Assembly (NCBI GenBank): GCA_017634175.1
Contig: JAGBNY010000022.1
Span: 1 to 34,120 of the forward strand
Direction: 5' to 3'
Source: Lachnospiraceae bacterium
GTDB taxonomy: Bacteria; Bacillota; Clostridia; Lachnospirales; Lachnospiraceae
DNA: 34,120 nt
Each line of letters opens with the position of its first letter. Positions within the stretch are counted from its first letter, which is position 1. The notes under the pieces are model-generated. The model saw only the letters and a program-made list of their open reading frames with translations. It was not told where the DNA came from and ran no database searches. Position numbers and translations under genes: made by a program. Shown one piece after another: positions 31,083 through 34,120 of the stretch.

Positions 31083-32957
31083 ATGAATGAAGAATTCAAG
31101 CCCTACATTCCCGCGAGCAAATCAATGCCCGAGATCACGCCTACGGCAGTCATTTTGGGCATGCTGCTTGCACTCATTTTCGGAGCAGCCAATGCCTACC
31201 TTGGATTAAAGGTTGGTTTGACTATATCCGCTTCAATTCCCGCCGCCGTTATTTCTATGGCGGTTATCCGCGTTATACTGAAAAAGGATTCGATCCTCGA
31301 AAATAACATGGTGCAGACGATAGGATCCGCTGGTGAATCCCTTGCCGCAGGCGTGATCTTCACGGTACCGGCACTGTTTCTCTGGGCTCAGGAAGGCATT
31401 ATGGATATGCCGTCCCTCCTCGCCATTACAATTATTGCGCTCTTCGGAGGCCTTCTAGGCATTTTTTTCATGGTGCCGCTTCGTAATGCGCTTATAGTTA
31501 AGGAGCATGGCATCCTACCCTATCCGGAGGGTACTGCCTGTGCCGAAGTACTCCTGGCGGGAGAGAGTGGCGGTTCGGCGGCAAGGGCCGTTTTTGAGGG
31601 CATAGGCATTTCGGCTGTTGTGAAGCTTGTCGTGGATGGTTTTCATGCCGTCCCCGGGATAGTCACCTTGAAATTTGAATCCCTTAAGACGGAGCTTTCA
31701 ACAGAGGTCTATCCGTCCCTGATAGCGGTTGGCTATATCTGCGGGGCAAAGATTTCTGCCTATATGTTTGCCGGAGGGCTCCTGGGCTGGTTTGTACTGA
31801 TCCCTGCCATCGCCTTTTTTGGCGCTGACGCGGTTATCTATCCCGGCACGGAAAAAATTGCCGCTATCTATGCTTCAGACGGGGCCAGCGGAATATGGTC
31901 AAGCTATATCCGCTATATTGGCGCAGGCGCGGTTGCGGCCGCAGGAATCATCAGCCTGATTAAGACCCTTCCTCTTATAGGGAGTACATTCGCTAAGGCA
32001 GTGAGGAATTTAAAATCCGCAAAGTCATCGGCCATCGAACGCACAACCGTAGATCTCGATATGAGGATCGTCATTGGAGGGATTGTCGTTGTCACTTTGG
32101 GGATATGGCTTGTGCCGATAGTCCCTGTCACCTTGCTCGGAGCCCTGCTTATTGTGATCTTTGGCTTCTTCTTCTGCACCGTTTCTTCACGTATGGTGGG
32201 TCTTGTGGGAAGCTCGAATAATCCCGTTTCAGGCATGACTATTGCGACGCTTCTTATCGCTGCCATTCTGCTCAAGCTTTCCGGCGACACCGGAGCGCAT
32301 GGGATGCAGGGGGCTATCTCGATCGGCACTATTATCTGTATTGCGGCAGCTATGGCGGGTGACACGTCTCAGGACCTGAAGACGGGCTACATCCTCGGAG
32401 CCACGCCTGTGAAGCAGCAGTTGGGCGAGATCCTTGGCACTATAGTCGCAGCATTCGCTATCGGCGCGGTCCTGATTCTTCTAAACAGCGCTTACGGTTT
32501 CGGGACGGATGCTCTTTCAGCTCCACAGGCCGCTATGATGAAGATGATCATCGAGGGAGTTATGGATGGAAATCTCCCGTGGACGCTTATCTTCATCGGT
32601 GCTTTTTTGTCAATTTCTATTGAAATCCTTGGTGTGCCAGCCCTTCCGGTAGCCATTGGCCTTTATCTCCCGCTTGAGCTTTCTTCTGGGATAATGGTTG
32701 GCGGCCTTATCAGATTCGCCGCAGATAAAAAGAATAAAAATGCTCAAAATGAAGCGGGCAAGGGAGTGCTGTTTTGCTCAGGCCTTATAGCCGGAGAGGG
32801 GCTGCTCGGGGTAATAATCGCTATTCTTACGGTAGTTGGCATAGTGGATAAGATGGATGTTTCCGCATCATTCTCAACAGGATGGGCAGGAGCCCTGATC
32901 CTCCTCATTGTGCTTGCTATTGCTGTGTACAAGTCTGCCGTGGAAAAGAAAGCGTAA
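31083..32957 (+). CDS. OPT family oligopeptide transporter
   Basis: A 624-residue membrane protein with about 14-16 hydrophobic helices over its whole length. The OPT family takes up peptides or metal chelates by proton coupling. Family features include AANAYLGLKVGLTISASIPA near the N-terminus, NNMVQTIGSAGESLAAGVIF (~80-100), PYPEGTACAEVL, and the later GDTSQDLKTGYILGATP. AAAGGAGAA lies 12 nt before the ATG, a slightly long spacing. A PqqD-like gene follows 9 nt downstream and is surely co-transcribed. The substrate is unknown. Confidence 0.93.
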   Translation: MNEEFKPYIPASKSMPEITPTAVILGMLLALIFGAANAYLGLKVGLTISASIPAAVISMAVIRVILKKDSILENNMVQTIGSAGESLAAGVIFTVPALFLWAQEGIMDMPSLLAITIIALFGGLLGIFFMVPLRNALIVKEHGILPYPEGTACAEVLLAGESGGSAARAVFEGIGISAVVKLVVDGFHAVPGIVTLKFESLKTELSTEVYPSLIAVGYICGAKISAYMFAGGLLGWFVLIPAIAFFGADAVIYPGTEKIAAIYASDGASGIWSSYIRYIGAGAVAAAGIISLIKTLPLIGSTFAKAVRNLKSAKSSAIERTTVDLDMRIVIGGIVVVTLGIWLVPIVPVTLLGALLIVIFGFFFCTVSSRMVGLVGSSNNPVSGMTIATLLIAAILLKLSGDTGAHGMQGAISIGTIICIAAAMAGDTSQDLKTGYILGATPVKQQLGEILGTIVAAFAIGAVLILLNSAYGFGTDALSAPQAAMMKMIIEGVMDGNLPWTLIFIGAFLSISIEILGVPALPVAIGLYLPLELSSGIMVGGLIRFAADKKNKNAQNEAGKGVLFCSGLIAGEGLLGVIIAILTVVGIVDKMDVSASFSTGWAGALILLIVLAIAVYKSAVEKKA

Positions 32958-32966
32958 AGCCAAGTG

Positions 32967-33305
32967 ATGGAGCAGGATAATTTTCTGGACTGCGTTTTTA
33001 AGGTCAGGGAGGCTTTGGTTTGGCGAATCGAGAGAGACGGGGCCGTCATAGTCGATATGGAGAACAAGGGTTTTGCGAACAGGATCGCGCAGCGTTTTTT
33101 CAAGAAGCCGCCCGTTTCCCATATCACGCTGCAGGGCATGGGCAGCTTTGTCTTCACCTGCATTGACGGCAAGCGCACCGTTTACGATATTGGCATTTTA
33201 GTTCGAGGCAAATACCTGGATGAGGCCGAGCCGCTGTATGAGCGGCTCAGTGTCTACATGAAGCAGTTAGAAAAGCTGGGATTTATCGAAAGGGTCGCTC
33301 CTTAA
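32967..33305 (+). CDS. PqqD-like protein
   Basis: A 112-residue PqqD-family protein (the start MEQDNFLDCVF is chosen over a GTG one codon earlier). Features are a beta-rich N-terminal half, then FVFTCIDGKRTVYDIGILVRGK and a helical C-terminus YMKQLEKLGFIERV, matching the winged-helix fold of PqqD. PqqD domains bind leader peptides of ribosomally made, modified peptides and hand them to radical-SAM or other enzymes. Here no such enzyme or precursor is in view. The partner is instead a peptide-type transporter, an arrangement that could mean a substrate-binding or chaperone role. Confidence 0.8.
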   Translation: MEQDNFLDCVFKVREALVWRIERDGAVIVDMENKGFANRIAQRFFKKPPVSHITLQGMGSFVFTCIDGKRTVYDIGILVRGKYLDEAEPLYERLSVYMKQLEKLGFIERVAP

Positions 33306-33335
33306 ATATATTCTACTCGCAGTCAATAAATTCGA

Positions 33336-33369
33336 GCATTTTTGTACCGTTTTTCGGTGCATAAAATGC
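33336..33369. repeat. Hairpin after the PqqD-like gene
   Basis: GCATTTTTGTACCG (33336-33349) pairs imperfectly with CGGTGCATAAAATGC (33355-33369). It may act as a weak terminator, but no T-run follows. Two further small palindromes, GGCAG/CTGCC near 33376 and TGTGC-GAA-GCACA near 33392, lie in the same gap before the next gene. Confidence 0.5.
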
Positions 33370-33449
33370 GAGTTTGGCAGCGATTCTGCCTTGTGCGAAG
33401 CACAGAACAGGTGGCGGAAAAAATTCCACTAACCGATAGAGGTGTTTTA

Positions 33450-34120
33450 TGGCGAAAGAAATAGCTATAGGCGAACAGAGTTTTGAGCAGATCATTAAAG
33501 ACGACAGTTTCTACATAGATAAGACCTATTTCATCAGACAATGGTGGGAAAGAAAATCGTCAGTCACGCTCATCACCAGGCCCCGCCGTTTCGGGAAGAC
33601 CCTCAACATGAATATGCTGTACTGCTTCTTCTCGAACAAATACAAGGACAGGGGAGACCTCTTTGAGGAGCTTGATATATGGAAAGATGAGAAATACAGG
33701 AATTTGCAGGGGACTTATCCGGTAATCTTCATCACCTTTGCCGGGATCAAGGCAACGGATATGGAAAACGCGCTGATTGGCATACGCCACCAAATCAGGG
33801 AAATATACTTAAGCTTTCCGGAACTTGGCACATGCGATGAACTTGCCGAAGCCGAGAGAAATGAATATAAGCAAACGACATATGAAATAAATGCTGCGGA
33901 TGCCCCTTATGCCCTGAAGCGCCTTTCTGCCATGCTCTATAAGAAGGTCCTCATCCTGCTCGATGAATATGACACACCCCTGCAGGAGGCCTGGTCTTTC
34001 GGCTACTGGCAGGAATTAGTCCAGTTCACCCGCCTCCTCTTCAATAATACTTTTAAGACCAACCCTTATATGGGGAGGGCGGTGATGACGGGCATAACAA
34101 GAGTCAGCCGGGAATCCCTC
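33450..34120 (+). CDS. AAA-ATPase-like protein, 3' end outside window
   Basis: The first 223 codons of an AAA-ATPase-like family gene, common in Bacteroidetes and Clostridia. The start MAKEIAIGEQSFEQIIKDDS follows AGAGGTG and four T's. Motifs: FYIDKTYFI, Walker A-like TRPRRFGKTLNMNML (~43-57) and LILLDEYDTPLQEAW (~167-185), the usual second signature. Complete relatives end with a PD-(D/E)XK nuclease-like domain, which would lie beyond the edge. Members are often found in many copies per genome, and their role is unclear; defence and mobile-element links have been suggested. Confidence 0.88.

Noticed and set aside
1..34120. CRISPR arrays, tRNA genes, rRNA genes, transposases or prophage genes
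   Set aside because: No regularly spaced repeats, cloverleaf sequences, rRNA segments, or transposase or phage proteins were seen.

Overview
The window looks like chromosomal DNA from a low-to-moderate GC Firmicute, most likely a Lachnospiraceae-type Clostridium relative. This rests on Gram-positive Shine-Dalgarno sequences, a c-di-AMP phosphodiesterase (gdpP)-rplI-dnaB block, an rpsF-ssb-rpsR block, mecA, a PcsB-like coiled-coil wall protein, a membrane-anchored GH18 protein and an SRP RNA without an Alu domain. Family placement is inference from gene content; no rRNA is present.

Layout. Every gene from 1 to about 23.75 kb is on the minus strand, and every gene from about 24.6 kb onward is on the plus strand. 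The switch lies in an ~0.9 kb intergenic stretch. In minus-strand transcription order the left arm holds: mecA plus an unrecognised acidic protein; tadA with a surface-glycan/acyl-carrier set (FkbH-type HAD, sugar nucleotidyltransferase, GT11 glycosyltransferase, ksgA, acyl carrier protein, MaoC hydratase) joined by stop/start overlaps; a sirtuin; rpsF-ssb-rpsR; a signalling block (PocR-MCP mini-receptor, hybrid histidine kinase with HPt, tandem-receiver protein); dCMP deaminase, ChbG-like deacetylase, gdpP, rplI, dnaB and dgt; the SRP RNA with its own consensus promoter; and the N-terminal 501 codons of a secreted papain-like protease cut by the window edge.

The right arm holds: a long structured leader with a 71-residue unknown protein; a GH18-tsaC-rpiB-PcsB/SleB run; a nucleotidyltransferase/HEPN (HI0074-type) toxin-antitoxin-like pair; an OPT transporter with a PqqD-like protein; and the start of an AAA-ATPase-like gene cut by the right edge.

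The most interesting material is not in the housekeeping genes. It is (a) the promoter, multi-hairpin ~440-nt leader and small unknown protein at 24164-24855; (b) several intergenic palindromes, some in related pairs: 1574/30007, 9376/12886, and a loop motif shared by 23946 and 30951; (c) the glyceryl/acyl-carrier glycan set nested between tadA and ksgA; and (d) a complete His-Asp-His phosphorelay with no DNA-binding output domain. None of these can be proven novel without searches.
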